Shown here piece by piece: positions 52,565 to 63,000 of a stretch of 64,000 nucleotides of DNA. Numbering within the stretch: position 1 is the first letter of the stretch; each line of letters begins with the position of its first letter. The stretch comes from Treponema primitia ZAS-1 (GTDB lineage: Bacteria > Spirochaetota > Spirochaetia > Treponematales > Breznakiellaceae), in contig NZ_AEEA01000050.1 of NCBI RefSeq assembly GCF_000297095.1, positions 62,001 to 126,000 on the forward strand, in the 5' to 3' direction. Both the position numbers and the translations under genes were made by a program. The notes under the pieces were generated by a model. That model worked only from the letters and a program-made list of their open reading frames with translations. It searched no databases and was not told the DNA's origin.

Positions 52565-53448
52565 GATCTGCGCTCCCCAAAGAACCGGGTCAGCACCGCA
52601 GGGGCGTCTTCGGCGGTGGAAAGCTCCACGTAGGAGGCGCCGCAGCGGTGGCAGAGGGATTTCCACAGCTTGGTCCGATCACTATGCCATTCGGCCCAGG
52701 CGGAACGGAAGGAGGAAAAGCCCGTGGGAGCATGGAGTACCGTCCCGGTTTCAGGGTCCCCCATGGTGAGGAGTCCCAGGTTGGGGATCTCCTTGTCCAG
52801 GGGGTCGGTGATCCCTATGGCTATCACATCGTGTTTAGCGCAGAGGTAACCCAGCTCTTGTTCCCAGTTAATGCAGAGAAAATCCGAAAGGATCACCACC
52901 AGGCTGCGCCGCTTGAGGAGCCGGCCGGTTCCTGCCAGGGCAAGCCCCAGGTTGCTTCCCTTTCCCCCGTCGCTTGTGCGGAAAACTTCGCCGCTCGCCG
53001 TTGAAAGGAGCCCGCTGATGATGCTCATGATATGGGATCGCCCCTTACGGGGGCTAAAAACCCGGGTAATTTCCTGGTCGAAGCATACTGCGCCGATCCT
53101 TTGTCCCGCCCGTTCTGCGGAAAAGGCAACCAGGGCCGCCGCCAGAATAGCCTGATCCCGACGGCGCATATCCGCGGCGAACATGGACGCCGATTCATCC
53201 AGGACCAGACAAACCGTCAGTTCCCGTTCTTCCCGGTACATCTTAACATAGGGGGTTCCGAACCGGGCGCTCACGTTCCAGTCGATGGAACGTACATCAT
53301 CCCCCGGTTCATAGTGGCGGACTTCATCGAATTCTATCCCCTGGCCCTTAAAAACCGAGCGGAAGTCCCCGGAGAGCAGATCCTCCGCAAGACCCCGGGC
53401 AACCAGGGGAAATGTGGCGATTTTTCGAAGAAGCTCGTAGCGGTCCAC
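52561..53448 (-). CDS. DUF58 protein (Bat operon)
   Basis: 295 residues from GTG 53448; ATG 53496 or 53538 would overlap moxR heavily. The family signature KGQGIEFDEVRHYEPGDDVR and SIDWNVSARFGTPYVKMYRE is exact, and a VWA-like part follows (VCLVLDESASMF). DUF58 proteins work with MoxR ATPases, probably as their substrate or adapter. The start sits 5 bases after the moxR stop. Confidence 0.9.
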   Translation of the reverse strand: MDRYELLRKIATFPLVARGLAEDLLSGDFRSVFKGQGIEFDEVRHYEPGDDVRSIDWNVSARFGTPYVKMYREERELTVCLVLDESASMFAADMRRRDQAILAAALVAFSAERAGQRIGAVCFDQEITRVFSPRKGRSHIMSIISGLLSTASGEVFRTSDGGKGSNLGLALAGTGRLLKRRSLVVILSDFLCINWEQELGYLCAKHDVIAIGITDPLDKEIPNLGLLTMGDPETGTVLHAPTGFSSFRSAWAEWHSDRTKLWKSLCHRCGASYVELSTAEDAPAVLTRFFGERRS

Positions 53449-53452
53449 AGTC

Positions 53453-54511
53453 TCAGGGTACCGGAACAAAGGCCAGGATACGGGAAACCACCGCATCCGG
53501 GTCCAGCCCGTCCGCTTCAGCTTCGTAGGAAAGGACAATACGGTGCCGCAGTACCGGCAGGGCCGCAGTTTTTACATCCTCGGGGGTAACGAAGAGGCGG
53601 CCGTTGAAGAGGGCCAGGATACGGCAGCAGCGGTACAGGGCGATGGAAGCCCGGGGGGAAGCGCCGAAGGAGATATACCGGTACAGCCCCTCCCGCCCGG
53701 CCCTTCCGCTGCCGGCGCCTTCCGCAGGCCGCGATCCTCCGCGGGATCTGGCGCTTGCCGGCTTTGCTGCGGATGGCCTGGTGGCCGAAACCACCGAAAC
53801 AATGTATTCCCCTATCTTATCGTCAATGCGGATCGCCTCCGCGGCAGTCCGGAGGCTCTCCAGTTGGGAAGGTCCGAGGATCGGCTTCAGGGTTGGGACA
53901 TAGGAATTATGGGGGTTCAGAATACGGAGTTCCTCCTCCGGGCTTGGGTACCGTACCAGCAGTTTGAGGAGGAACCGGTCCAGTTCCGCTTCGGGCAGGG
54001 TATAGGTCCCCTCATGTTCAATGGGGTTCTGGGTGGCCAGGACGAAGAAGGGATCCGGCAGGGGGTAGCTCTCCTCTCCGATGGTAACCTGATGCTCCTC
54101 CATGGCCTCCAGCAGGGCGGACTGTACCTTGGCGGGGGCCCGGTTAATCTCGTCCGCCAGGATCACATTGGCAAAGACCGGCCCACGGCGTACGGAAAAC
54201 TTTCCCGTAGCCTGTTCCCACACCAGGGTCCCGGTCACATCCGCGGGGAGCAAATCCGGAGTAAACTGGATCCGTTTAAAGTCCAGGCCGGTAATTTCCG
54301 CCAGGCTCTTCACCGCCAGGGTCTTTGCAAGCCCCGGCACTCCTTCCAGCAGGATATGTCCCCGGGCAATCAGGGCCATGAGGAGACCGTCGATCATCTC
54401 CCGCTGTCCGATAACCCGCTTGGCCAGTTCCTCCCGGCAGGAATCCAACAATTTCTGCGCCCCGGCCAACAGGGCTTCCGTATCCGATACATCCAAATTA
54501 AGTTGAGCCAT
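53453..54511 (-). CDS. MoxR family AAA ATPase
   Basis: 352 residues from ATG 54511. Walker A LLEGVPGLAKTL, Walker B VILADEINRAP, sensor 1 FFVLATQNPIEHEG and the family word QFTPDLLPADVTGT. MoxR ATPases act as chaperones that insert metal or assemble the VWA proteins encoded beside them. A low-complexity Ala/Gly/Arg loop (about residues 258-278) replaces a loop usually short in the family. First gene of the Bat operon. Confidence 0.95.
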   Translation of the reverse strand: MAQLNLDVSDTEALLAGAQKLLDSCREELAKRVIGQREMIDGLLMALIARGHILLEGVPGLAKTLAVKSLAEITGLDFKRIQFTPDLLPADVTGTLVWEQATGKFSVRRGPVFANVILADEINRAPAKVQSALLEAMEEHQVTIGEESYPLPDPFFVLATQNPIEHEGTYTLPEAELDRFLLKLLVRYPSPEEELRILNPHNSYVPTLKPILGPSQLESLRTAAEAIRIDDKIGEYIVSVVSATRPSAAKPASARSRGGSRPAEGAGSGRAGREGLYRYISFGASPRASIALYRCCRILALFNGRLFVTPEDVKTAALPVLRHRIVLSYEAEADGLDPDAVVSRILAFVPVP

Positions 54512-54653
54512 GATCCTATTGTACTCTGCGGTGTTCGCTGGGGCAATATGCAAGGCGAATAATACCAGGGATGAGGCACCGGTCTATTGCTAAACCTATT
54601 ATCTGTCTCTTTCCGCAGTTGAATATTGCCGTATAATACATAATAGTAAAGTA

Positions 54654-55520
54654 GTGGAAGCGGAAGAGGTTCGCGCCATCGCTCTGGCGATCCAGCGTGA
54701 AGAAATGACCGAATATCATGTGTATACCCAACTGGCAAAGATCTGTAAGGACACCCATAACGCCGGGGTGCTCCGGAAGGTTGGGGAGGCGGAAAAAACA
54801 CACGCCGCCTTTTGGCAGTCCAGGACCGGCGTGCAGGTAAAGCCGGACCGGTTTAAGGTTTTTACCACCGTCATCACCGCCCGGATTCTGGGGCTTTCCT
54901 TTACCCTTAAACAAATGGAAAAAAAAGAGGGCACCGCCTCTAAAAGCTACCTGGCCCTGACGGAACAGTTTCCCGAGGTTTTGGCCATAAGCCTTGAAGA
55001 GGCGGAGCATGAACGGGAACTGCTGTCCATGCTGAACGAAGAACGGCTGCAATACGCCGGCTCCATCGTGCTGGGGCTGAACGATGCCCTGGTGGAACTG
55101 ACCGGCGCCCTGGCGGGGTTCACCCTGGCCCTGGGGGAAACCCGTACCATAAGCATGGCCGCTCTGGTAACCGGGATATCCGCCGCCTTTTCCATGGCCG
55201 CCTCGGAATACCTTTCCTGCAAGGCCGATAATGACCCCCGGGCAATGAAATCCGCCCTCTATACCGGGACCGCCTATATCATCACGGTGATGCTCCTGAT
55301 TCTCCCCTTCCTGCTTATCCCGAATAAATATGCCGCCCTGGGAATAACCCTGGCCGCTGGGGTGTTTATCATTTTTCTTTTTAATTACTACCTGGCCACC
55401 GCCAAAGACCTGGACTTTAAACGGCGCTTTGGGGAGATGACCCTTATCAGCCTTGCGGTGGCGGCCCTTTCTTTCGGCGTGGGCTGGGTTCTGAAGAATA
55501 TCCTGGGAGTAGATGGGTAG
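54654..55520 (+). CDS. Ferritin-like/VIT1 family membrane protein
   Basis: 288 residues from GTG 54654. The first about 140 residues are helical with Glu/His iron-type ligands (IQREEMTEYHVYTQL, GEAEKTHAAFW, EEAEHERELL), like an erythrin domain. The C-terminal part holds five hydrophobic helices of the VIT1/CCC1 type (GLNDALVELTGALAGFTLAL, SMAASEYLSCKADN). Such proteins move ferrous iron or manganese across the membrane, with the ferritin-like part as sensor or oxidase. A TATAAT box at 54632-54637 precedes it, but no Shine-Dalgarno site is seen. Divergent from moxR. Confidence 0.85.
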   Translation: MEAEEVRAIALAIQREEMTEYHVYTQLAKICKDTHNAGVLRKVGEAEKTHAAFWQSRTGVQVKPDRFKVFTTVITARILGLSFTLKQMEKKEGTASKSYLALTEQFPEVLAISLEEAEHERELLSMLNEERLQYAGSIVLGLNDALVELTGALAGFTLALGETRTISMAALVTGISAAFSMAASEYLSCKADNDPRAMKSALYTGTAYIITVMLLILPFLLIPNKYAALGITLAAGVFIIFLFNYYLATAKDLDFKRRFGEMTLISLAVAALSFGVGWVLKNILGVDG

Positions 55521-55550
55521 TATTCCCACGACTATTTTGCTTTCCCTTTA

Positions 55551-55590
55551 AAAAGTACAAAAAAGTACCCATAGACCAGGATTGTACTAT
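55551..55590 (+). promoter_or_regulatory. AAGTAC-box promoter upstream of the propeller-response-regulator gene
   Basis: Two AAGTAC boxes 10 bp apart (GTAC at 55555-55558 and 55565-55568), then 16 bp and -10 TACTAT (55585-55590). The same layout is found at 63348-63387. No TTGACA-like -35, so activation by a bound regulator at the -35 site is likely. Confidence 0.6.
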
Positions 55591-55631
55591 TGCAGAAAGG
55601 GCATATATTCTATTTCTATGAAGGTATGTCT

Positions 55632-58600
55632 ATGATCCGCCGTTTGATCCGTCTTACCCCCTGCCTGATTCTTCTTGCCCTGACGCCCCTTTTTGGGGAT
55701 GAATGGTACGCTTCGCCGGTACCGGATACCCGCTCCCTTGCCAGCCGGGATATTTATAAGATCCGCCAGGACCGACAGGGCTTTCTCTGGATACTCACCG
55801 CGAATGGGCTTTACCGGTATGACGGCCGTTCCTTCCTTCAATTTAATTATCACCCCGGCGCCGATCCCCGCTTTTCCTTTCAGGACGCCAAATTTACCGC
55901 CTGGGCGGAGGACGATCAGGGTTTTCTGTGGATCGGCACAAACCGGGGGCTTCACCGTTTTGATCCCCTGAGCTTTGAAACAGACTCCTTTCGGGATGAG
56001 GTGTTTGCGGATCAGGTAATCCTGGATATTGTTGGAAGTACCACAGGATTGTGGGTTTTAACCGACGCTGGTTTATACCGGAAAGGGGGAGCTTCCTTTG
56101 AGGAGCTTTCCCTGCCCGGGGGCGGGCACGCCGGGGCTATAGCGCAGGATTCCGGGGGTATGCTCCTGGCGGGCAGCTGGGAAGGGCAGATATTCCGGAT
56201 GGAAGGGGGATCCTTCCGCGCCATGGGGGGAGTCATTCCCCAGGGGATCCGGCACATACGGAGCCGGGGCGCCACGATTATTGCCGTTACCGGAAGCGGG
56301 GATACGGGGCCGGACCGGGTGTACGCCATTAGGGAGTACGGGGCGGATCTGCTCTGTACCGTTTTGGCGCCCGTGGGGGATCTGCTGCTTTTAGACGAAA
56401 CCCTGCTTATTGCCTGTACTTCCGGCGAAGCTTCCCGCGGTACCGGGACTATCGGCGGTAGTTCCGCCCTCTATGAATACCGTTTTCAGGATCGGACCAT
56501 CAGCCCGCTGGAAATTCTGCCGAACCATTCCCTGTATACCCTTTTTCGGGACGCCCAGGACACTATCTGGCTGGGAGGCTGGGACACTTCCCTGGTAAAA
56601 CTTCGGCGTAAAAATGAATATGTTACTATTCTTCCCCATTCATTGGGGGAAGACGCGGAAATACTGGAAACCCTCCGGTACCTGGAGGACGAAACAGGGC
56701 TTTGGGTGTATACGGGGGAAGCAAAGGTTTACCATATTTTCCCGGGGAAAGAACCGGTCCCCTATGGATTTGAAGGGCCGGCGGATTTTTCGCAGTTCCG
56801 GGTAGCCGCCTTAGTACGGGACACCGGCGGTTCCCTTTGGGCGGGGACCAGTCAGGGGCTGTACCGCCTTGACTCCGGCGCGGGCCTGTTCCGCCGGGTT
56901 CTGGAGGGCGGCATATACGGCCTGGAAATGGTTCCGGGAGACGGGGGAGATACCCTGTGGGCCGGTATGCGCCGGGGGGTTATACGTTTTAATCCTTCCC
57001 GGGGAGAGCAGTATTTCTATTCCCTGGAACATGGCCCGGCGGAACAGTTTTTCTGTTCCCGTTCCGGGGAGCTCTGGGTAAGCGCGGGGATTGAGGGCCT
57101 GTACCGCTTGCAGGTGGGCCGGTCCGCCGAACCGGGGGAGTTTGTTTTTTATACCGCCCCCTATGACATGACCCTGGGATCGGCGCTTGAAGATACAAGC
57201 GGCAGGGTCTGGTTCCGTACCGGATCTTCCCTGTTTTTTTATGACGACGCCGCGGACCGCTTACAACGCTGCCCCGTCCCCGGCGTCCTGGTCTGGGACA
57301 TAGGTCCCGATGCATCCGGCGGCCTCCTTATCGCCGCCGAAGCCGGGGCCTTTCGGTACGATTCCGCGTCGGGGGAACTGGTGCGGCTCAGCGCGGAAAA
57401 CGACGGGCCGGTACTCAGCCTGTTCCGGGATACGGGCGGGATCCTCTGGGCCGGGACCTACGGCGGCGGTCTGATCGCTATTTCGGAAGGAACACCGCCG
57501 GTCCGGTATGGTCCGGGACAGGGGCTGCCGGATACCATTGTCTATTCGGTTCTGGAGGACCGGAAAAACCGCCTGTGGGTACTGACCCGGAAGGGGCCGG
57601 CCCTGTTGAACCGGCCTTCAGGGGAGCTGACCCCCCTTTCGTTGGGAGAGGATTTGGAGGGGGATTATTTTCTCCAGTGGGGAGGAAGACAAACAGGAAC
57701 GGGGAAATTCATTTTTTTAGGACGCAGGGATATTGTTTTTTTCGATCCGGAACAGAGCATTTTCAACCCCGCGGCCTTTCCCTTTAGTATTAGTGCGGTA
57801 CATCTCCGGGGCAGGCTCCTGCCCCCTGCGGCCTGGCGGGGAGAAAAGCCCCTCTTTATTCCCTGGGGCAGGGGACCGGCGGAAATCAGTTTTGCCCTGC
57901 TGGACTATGAACACCCCGGTGATGTCCAGTATGACTATAGTTTTTCTACTGCTGAAAATAGCTGGATACCCCTGGGCAGCCGGAATACTCTTACCCTGGG
58001 TGATATGGCCGGGGGTAAACACACCATCCACCTTCGTGCCCGTTCCCCGTGGAATAGCTTTGACCCTTCCCTCCATACCCTGACGCTGCCCCTCTATGTC
58101 CAGGCGGTTTTCTGGAAACGGCCGCTTGCTTGGGTAGTTTATGCGGCAATGTTTATCGCCATCCTGGGGACGGCCCTGCTTCTGTACCGGCAGAAACAGT
58201 TACTGCGCCTAAACCGGATGAAACTGGATTTAATTTCCCATATCTCCGAGCGGGTGTTTAATCCCCTTTCGATAGTAAAGAATTCGATATACGAGTTGAT
58301 TAAAAGGCTCCCTTTGGAAGAACGGATGGATTCCCAAAACCGCTGGAACAGCACCGTTAATTCCATTAACGAATTTAAAGAAGAGCTTCATACTATTCTT
58401 TCCGTATCCCAGCCGGAGACTCCTAATGATGCCGGAGCGGAAGTGGAATCGGAAAATTCTTCTGAAAAGAATCCGGATAAGGAAAAGCCCCTGATCCTCG
58501 TGGTCCAGGGGGATCTGAAATTTGTGGAAACCCTGGACTCGGGATTTTCCGGCGATTTTAATATTATCAAAACAGCATCGGTGCAGGAGGCGTACCTGTA

Positions 58601-59183
58601 CCTGGAAGAATCAAACCCGGATATCATTCTTCTGGACAAAACCCTGTCCGATGGAAGCGGGTATGATCTTCTGAAAAAGATACAGGAGCATCCCCGGACG
58701 CGCAATATCCCTGTTGTCTTTTTAGCGGTCCCCGTAAGTCCGGAGGAAATTGTTGCGGCCCTTGAGCAGGGCGCCGCGGATTATGTTGCCAAACCCTTTG
58801 TGGTTGACGAGCTTCGGGCGCGGATAAAAAATGTCCTGAGCCGTAACCGGGCTTCCGCCGCTACGGTGGTCCGGGAAATAAAGGAACTAATCGATGGCTC
58901 CGCCGATCCGGGCGGAACGGTGAGGAAGCTTCCGGGTAAGGAGATCCGCCTGGGGATCTATAAAAAGAAAAACCTTTCTCCTAAGGAACAGGACATTGTG
59001 GAGTACATACTGCTCATGGGTAACGCCCCCTATAAATCCTTCGCAGAAAAGCTGGGGATACAGCACCAGACCCTGCGGAACAACGCGACTAAAATATTTG
59101 GCAAGCTGGGGATAAGTACCCGGCAGGAATTGCGGGATAAGCTTATCGACGAAGCCGCTTCTTTGGATACGGAATCGTCATAG
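55632..59183 (+). CDS. Two-component-type propeller sensor fused to receiver and LuxR-type HTH
   Basis: 1183 residues from ATG 55632 (AAGG 7 bases upstream). Signal peptide, then about fourteen Reg_prop-type propeller repeats (QDRQGFLWILTANGLYRYDG, EDDQGFLWIGTNRGLHRFDP) over about 35-690, a Y_Y_Y-type beta domain (about 750-830) and one membrane helix (about 838-858). Inside the cell: a HisKA-like helix pair with LDLISHISERVFNPLSI but no HATPase domain, a receiver with Asp 1002 (DIILLDKTLS), and a C-terminal LuxR-type HTH (KSFAEKLGIQHQTLRNNATK and FGKLGIST). A membrane one-protein sensor and regulator without kinase core. Confidence 0.88.
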   Translation: MIRRLIRLTPCLILLALTPLFGDEWYASPVPDTRSLASRDIYKIRQDRQGFLWILTANGLYRYDGRSFLQFNYHPGADPRFSFQDAKFTAWAEDDQGFLWIGTNRGLHRFDPLSFETDSFRDEVFADQVILDIVGSTTGLWVLTDAGLYRKGGASFEELSLPGGGHAGAIAQDSGGMLLAGSWEGQIFRMEGGSFRAMGGVIPQGIRHIRSRGATIIAVTGSGDTGPDRVYAIREYGADLLCTVLAPVGDLLLLDETLLIACTSGEASRGTGTIGGSSALYEYRFQDRTISPLEILPNHSLYTLFRDAQDTIWLGGWDTSLVKLRRKNEYVTILPHSLGEDAEILETLRYLEDETGLWVYTGEAKVYHIFPGKEPVPYGFEGPADFSQFRVAALVRDTGGSLWAGTSQGLYRLDSGAGLFRRVLEGGIYGLEMVPGDGGDTLWAGMRRGVIRFNPSRGEQYFYSLEHGPAEQFFCSRSGELWVSAGIEGLYRLQVGRSAEPGEFVFYTAPYDMTLGSALEDTSGRVWFRTGSSLFFYDDAADRLQRCPVPGVLVWDIGPDASGGLLIAAEAGAFRYDSASGELVRLSAENDGPVLSLFRDTGGILWAGTYGGGLIAISEGTPPVRYGPGQGLPDTIVYSVLEDRKNRLWVLTRKGPALLNRPSGELTPLSLGEDLEGDYFLQWGGRQTGTGKFIFLGRRDIVFFDPEQSIFNPAAFPFSISAVHLRGRLLPPAAWRGEKPLFIPWGRGPAEISFALLDYEHPGDVQYDYSFSTAENSWIPLGSRNTLTLGDMAGGKHTIHLRARSPWNSFDPSLHTLTLPLYVQAVFWKRPLAWVVYAAMFIAILGTALLLYRQKQLLRLNRMKLDLISHISERVFNPLSIVKNSIYELIKRLPLEERMDSQNRWNSTVNSINEFKEELHTILSVSQPETPNDAGAEVESENSSEKNPDKEKPLILVVQGDLKFVETLDSGFSGDFNIIKTASVQEAYLYLEESNPDIILLDKTLSDGSGYDLLKKIQEHPRTRNIPVVFLAVPVSPEEIVAALEQGAADYVAKPFVVDELRARIKNVLSRNRASAATVVREIKELIDGSADPGGTVRKLPGKEIRLGIYKKKNLSPKEQDIVEYILLMGNAPYKSFAEKLGIQHQTLRNNATKIFGKLGISTRQELRDKLIDEAASLDTESS

Positions 59184-59248
59184 CTTGTATTTTTTATGAA
59201 AAAAGCCTACATTTCCTCTATTAAAATTGTAAAAAGGAGGAGTAATTT

Positions 59249-60073
59249 TTGCATGAACTAGCCACTGCCGGAAAAAAAGCACCCCTTTTCCTCCTACTCT
59301 TCCTGTTAAGCTTCTATCCCGGGAGCTCCCTTATCCAAGCCCAGGAAAGCGCCGCTTCCTTTGATGTACAATTAATACTTTTATTGGATGAATTTATCGG
59401 AAACCTTGGCGCCGCAGGTTATACCCCACCCATCCTGGAAAATGAAGTTCTGGGGAAGCAGGAGATCAGCTTGGCTTCGGGCGCCCTCTTTCTATACATT
59501 GATTTTCGTTTACAGACCCTTTTGGAAAAAAGGAACGCTTCCCTGAGCCGCAGCGGCGGTGCATCCCGGCCCCGGGGACCGGCGGACTATATCCACCTTG
59601 AAAACAGCGCCGGGGCTGCGGATATTGCCCTGTTTTTACCGGGGCTACGAAACAGCGCGGGACGGCGTTTTATGAAAGACCGGGATCTCCTGGCCCTCTT
59701 GGGGGAACCCCATGGGGATACCGCTTCTTTTTTCCCGGAACTGAAGGGCTCCGGTAACCAGCCCATCCCAATCCGGCGTCAGGACGGCCGGGATATGGTT
59801 GCCCTGAGGTCCGGTGAAGAATTTTCCGTAACGGTCCAAAGCCGGAGCGATAAACCGGTCCGGGCGGCGGTGTACCTGAACGGGGTGAACCAAATTTCCG
59901 GCGCCTTGGATCTGCCCTCCCTGGGGCAGAGGGCATCGCTACCCCCGGGTCAGTCTGTTACGTTTAACCGGTGTTTTGTTCCGGCCCAGGGGCTATACGG
60001 ATTAATTACGGTGGTAATCTATGAGGGCGCCGAATTGACCGGGATAGTTCCGCTGTGGTACACCGCCCGCTGA
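59249..60073 (+). CDS. Exported DUF4384-like protein
   Basis: 274 residues from TTG 59249; AAAGGAGG lies 8 bases upstream and no in-frame ATG is nearby. Signal peptide (APLFLLLFLLSFYPGSSL), a helical first part, and a C-terminal segment VALRSGEEFSVTVQSRSDKP/VRAAVYLNGVNQ that resembles DUF4384, a domain often linked to caspase-type proteins. Probably a periplasmic partner of the CHAT protein encoded next. It starts 65 bases after the regulator gene and overlaps or abuts the CHAT gene. Confidence 0.65.
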   Translation: MHELATAGKKAPLFLLLFLLSFYPGSSLIQAQESAASFDVQLILLLDEFIGNLGAAGYTPPILENEVLGKQEISLASGALFLYIDFRLQTLLEKRNASLSRSGGASRPRGPADYIHLENSAGAADIALFLPGLRNSAGRRFMKDRDLLALLGEPHGDTASFFPELKGSGNQPIPIRRQDGRDMVALRSGEEFSVTVQSRSDKPVRAAVYLNGVNQISGALDLPSLGQRASLPPGQSVTFNRCFVPAQGLYGLITVVIYEGAELTGIVPLWYTAR

Positions 60074-60081
60074 GGTATGTA

Positions 60082-63000
60082 ATGATCTGCCCCCGCAGTA
60101 AAGCTATATTTTTTATTACCCTGGTCTTCGTACTTTCCCAAGGTCTCCATGCCGGGGGACATAAGGAAGGGTATACCCTGGACCGGGGTTACGCCGCCCG
60201 GGAAGCGGGGACAAGCCGGTACAGCGAAGACCCGGCGCTTTATGTGGGTTTTGCCCGGGACTATGCCCTGGCAGGGAAAAGCGCCCAGGCCGCCCGGGAA
60301 CTGGAACGGGCTATTTTCTGGGGCTTTACGGATTTTGATCGCATTAAAAACGATAGGGACTTTGCGTCCCTGCGTCGTAGTTCCTGGTGGCGGAGGATCG
60401 CCGGGAAACAAAAGGAACTGGAAGAAGTCCTGGCCCTGTACTGGGAGGCCCATGAGGATGAAAAGGCTTTTCGGTACAGTTTTAGTTACGATGAGTTGAT
60501 AGAGCGTTTTGACAGGGCCGCAAAGACCCTGGCGACGGTTTTCCGTAAGGGTTCCCTGGCAAGCCGGCTGCCATTGTTTGATTTGGGAATGGCCTATCAA
60601 ATAAAAGAAGTATATGAAAAAGCCCACAACTTATATGATCAAAGTCTGGAAACGGATCTTGTTTGGTTTTCCGCTGGGCATCAGCAAATAGGGCGGGATT
60701 ATGCGGGCCTGGGGGATCTTTTTTATGATTCCAGTGAGTATAGCAATGCTACTCGTTTTTCTGAAAAAGCTCTTCCCATAGTATTGGAAACCTTGGGGGA
60801 GTATAGCTTGGAAGCAGCGAAGATATATGAGAATCTAGGAGCTATTTTTATTGAAGATAGTGAATTAGATAAAGCTCGGTATTATCTAGAAAAATCCCTG
60901 GAGATAAGCACGGCCTTGGGGGGGCAGGATCACCCCTTTATGGCTTATATTTATCCTAATTTAGCACTTCTTTATGGGTACTTGGGTGAATATGACCGGG
61001 CTCTTTTTTATGCCGAGCAAGCCCTGCGTATGGATCTTCATATCAGAAAGCAGAGATATGAATGGGTGGCATCGGATTATAATTATATCGGAATTATTTA
61101 CGACGATATGGGTGAATATGATCTTGCCCTTGAAAATTATCAAAGGGGATTGGCAATTTCCTTGGAACATCTTGATAACTATTCTTCGATTACGGCGCGG
61201 ATATACGGCAATATTGGATTTACCTATAAAAATCTTGGTAATTTCCCCCTGGCGCTGCAGAATTATATCCAATCCCTGGAAATCGAAAAAAAAATATTTG
61301 ATACATCCGATCCTAATATTGCGGGTAGTTTAAGTAATATAGGAAATGTCTATTTGCAACAGGGAGATTATGCGCAAGCCCTGGCTTATTACCAACAGAC
61401 CCTTGCAATAGACCGCATCAATTATGGCCCCTCCCATTATTACATAGCTTCAGATTACAAAAGCTTTGCGGCGATATACCTGAAAATGGGGGATCGGGAA
61501 AAAAGCATGGGCTACGCAAAGGATGCTCTTGTCTTACTGCGGCAATCACTGGCCTATCTTAGGGCGGTGGATGAATCCAGGGAACTGGCGGAACTGTTCT
61601 ATACTGCGGTTCCGGCTATTGCCAGGGAAGCCCTGGAGACCGGCATTGATGCTGCAGAGCGGGGCAGGCAGGATATTCGCTCCGCCGGCGCCGTTTACCT
61701 TACCGCTGCGGCGCCCTTCTATTACCTGGCGGCAAACTTGGCGGCAGAACAGAAGCGTCCCGCCGAGGCCTTCGGCTATTCCGAGGCGCTGCGCCAGCGG
61801 GGTTTTTTGGAGCAGACGGGGCTTGAGGCGGCCCTCAGGATTGACGGGATACGCCCGGAAGAAGCGGACCGGGTCCGGGAACTTTCCCGGCGTGTTTCCG
61901 AATTGCGGGAAGATCTGCTGTATGAAGACGGTTCCGGGAATACGGCGAACCTTCTGCGGGACGCTGAGCGGGAACTGGAAGCCCTGCATGGGGCCATAGG
62001 GAACCGGCTCCCCAAATACCGGGAGCTCCGGGACCCCCGCCCCATGGATGCCGCAAGCGCCGCCGCCTGGTGCCCCCCGGATACCGCCGTATTGGAGTAC
62101 CTCCTCCCCGGCGCTGAAGATGGCGGGGCAATCCGTCCCGGGGCGTACTGCCTTGTGGTCCGGCCTTCGGGGGTTACGGCGGTACCCCTGGACGGCGGCT
62201 TTGATTATGAGGAGGCGGTGAATCTCCTCCGGGAACGCATAGGCGCCTTCCGCAGCCCGGAAACCTTTGAGGGGGAACGGAATGCCCTTTACGAAAAACT
62301 CCTCGCCCCGGTTTTGGCGGGGCTTGGGGCGGAGGTCTCCCATTTGCTCATCGTCCCCGACGGCCCCTTAGCCTTCCTGCCCTTCGATCTTCTGCGGCCC
62401 TCTGCGGCCAATGCTACCCTGGGCAGCCGTTACTCGGTTAGTTTTTCGCCATCCCTGTCTATTACCACCCTGCATGACCAGCCCGGGGCCGCCTCCCTGG
62501 TTCCCGCCCTAGCCCTGGGCGAGGCCCTCTACGACGGCCCCGGCAAAACCGGGGAGACCCAGGGGCGGGGCTATTTCCGGGGCGGCGATGGCCCGGGCCG
62601 CTACGCCGATTCCGCCGCCGAATACGGCGCCCTGACGGCGAACCAGCGGGCAAGCCTGTACCACCGGGTAAAGCAGGCCGGAACAGCAGCCTATTTCCGG
62701 GAGCGGGGTTTTTCCTGGGTGGATCTCCCCGGAACCGCCCGGGAAATAGAAACCCTGGCCCGGGACTTTTTTCTTCCCCCGGATATACGGCTCCTCCGGG
62801 GCGCCGATGCCGGGGAAGGAAACCTGAAAAGACTTTCTGTTACAGGTGAATTGAAAAACTACTCCCTGATCCACCTAAGCTGCCACGGCTACTTTGACAG
62901 CCTGATCCCGGAAATGTCCGGCATAGTCCTGTCCGAGGTATCGGGCAGGCTCCCGGATAACGGCGAAGATGGGTACCTCACGGTCACCGAAGCGGCCCTG

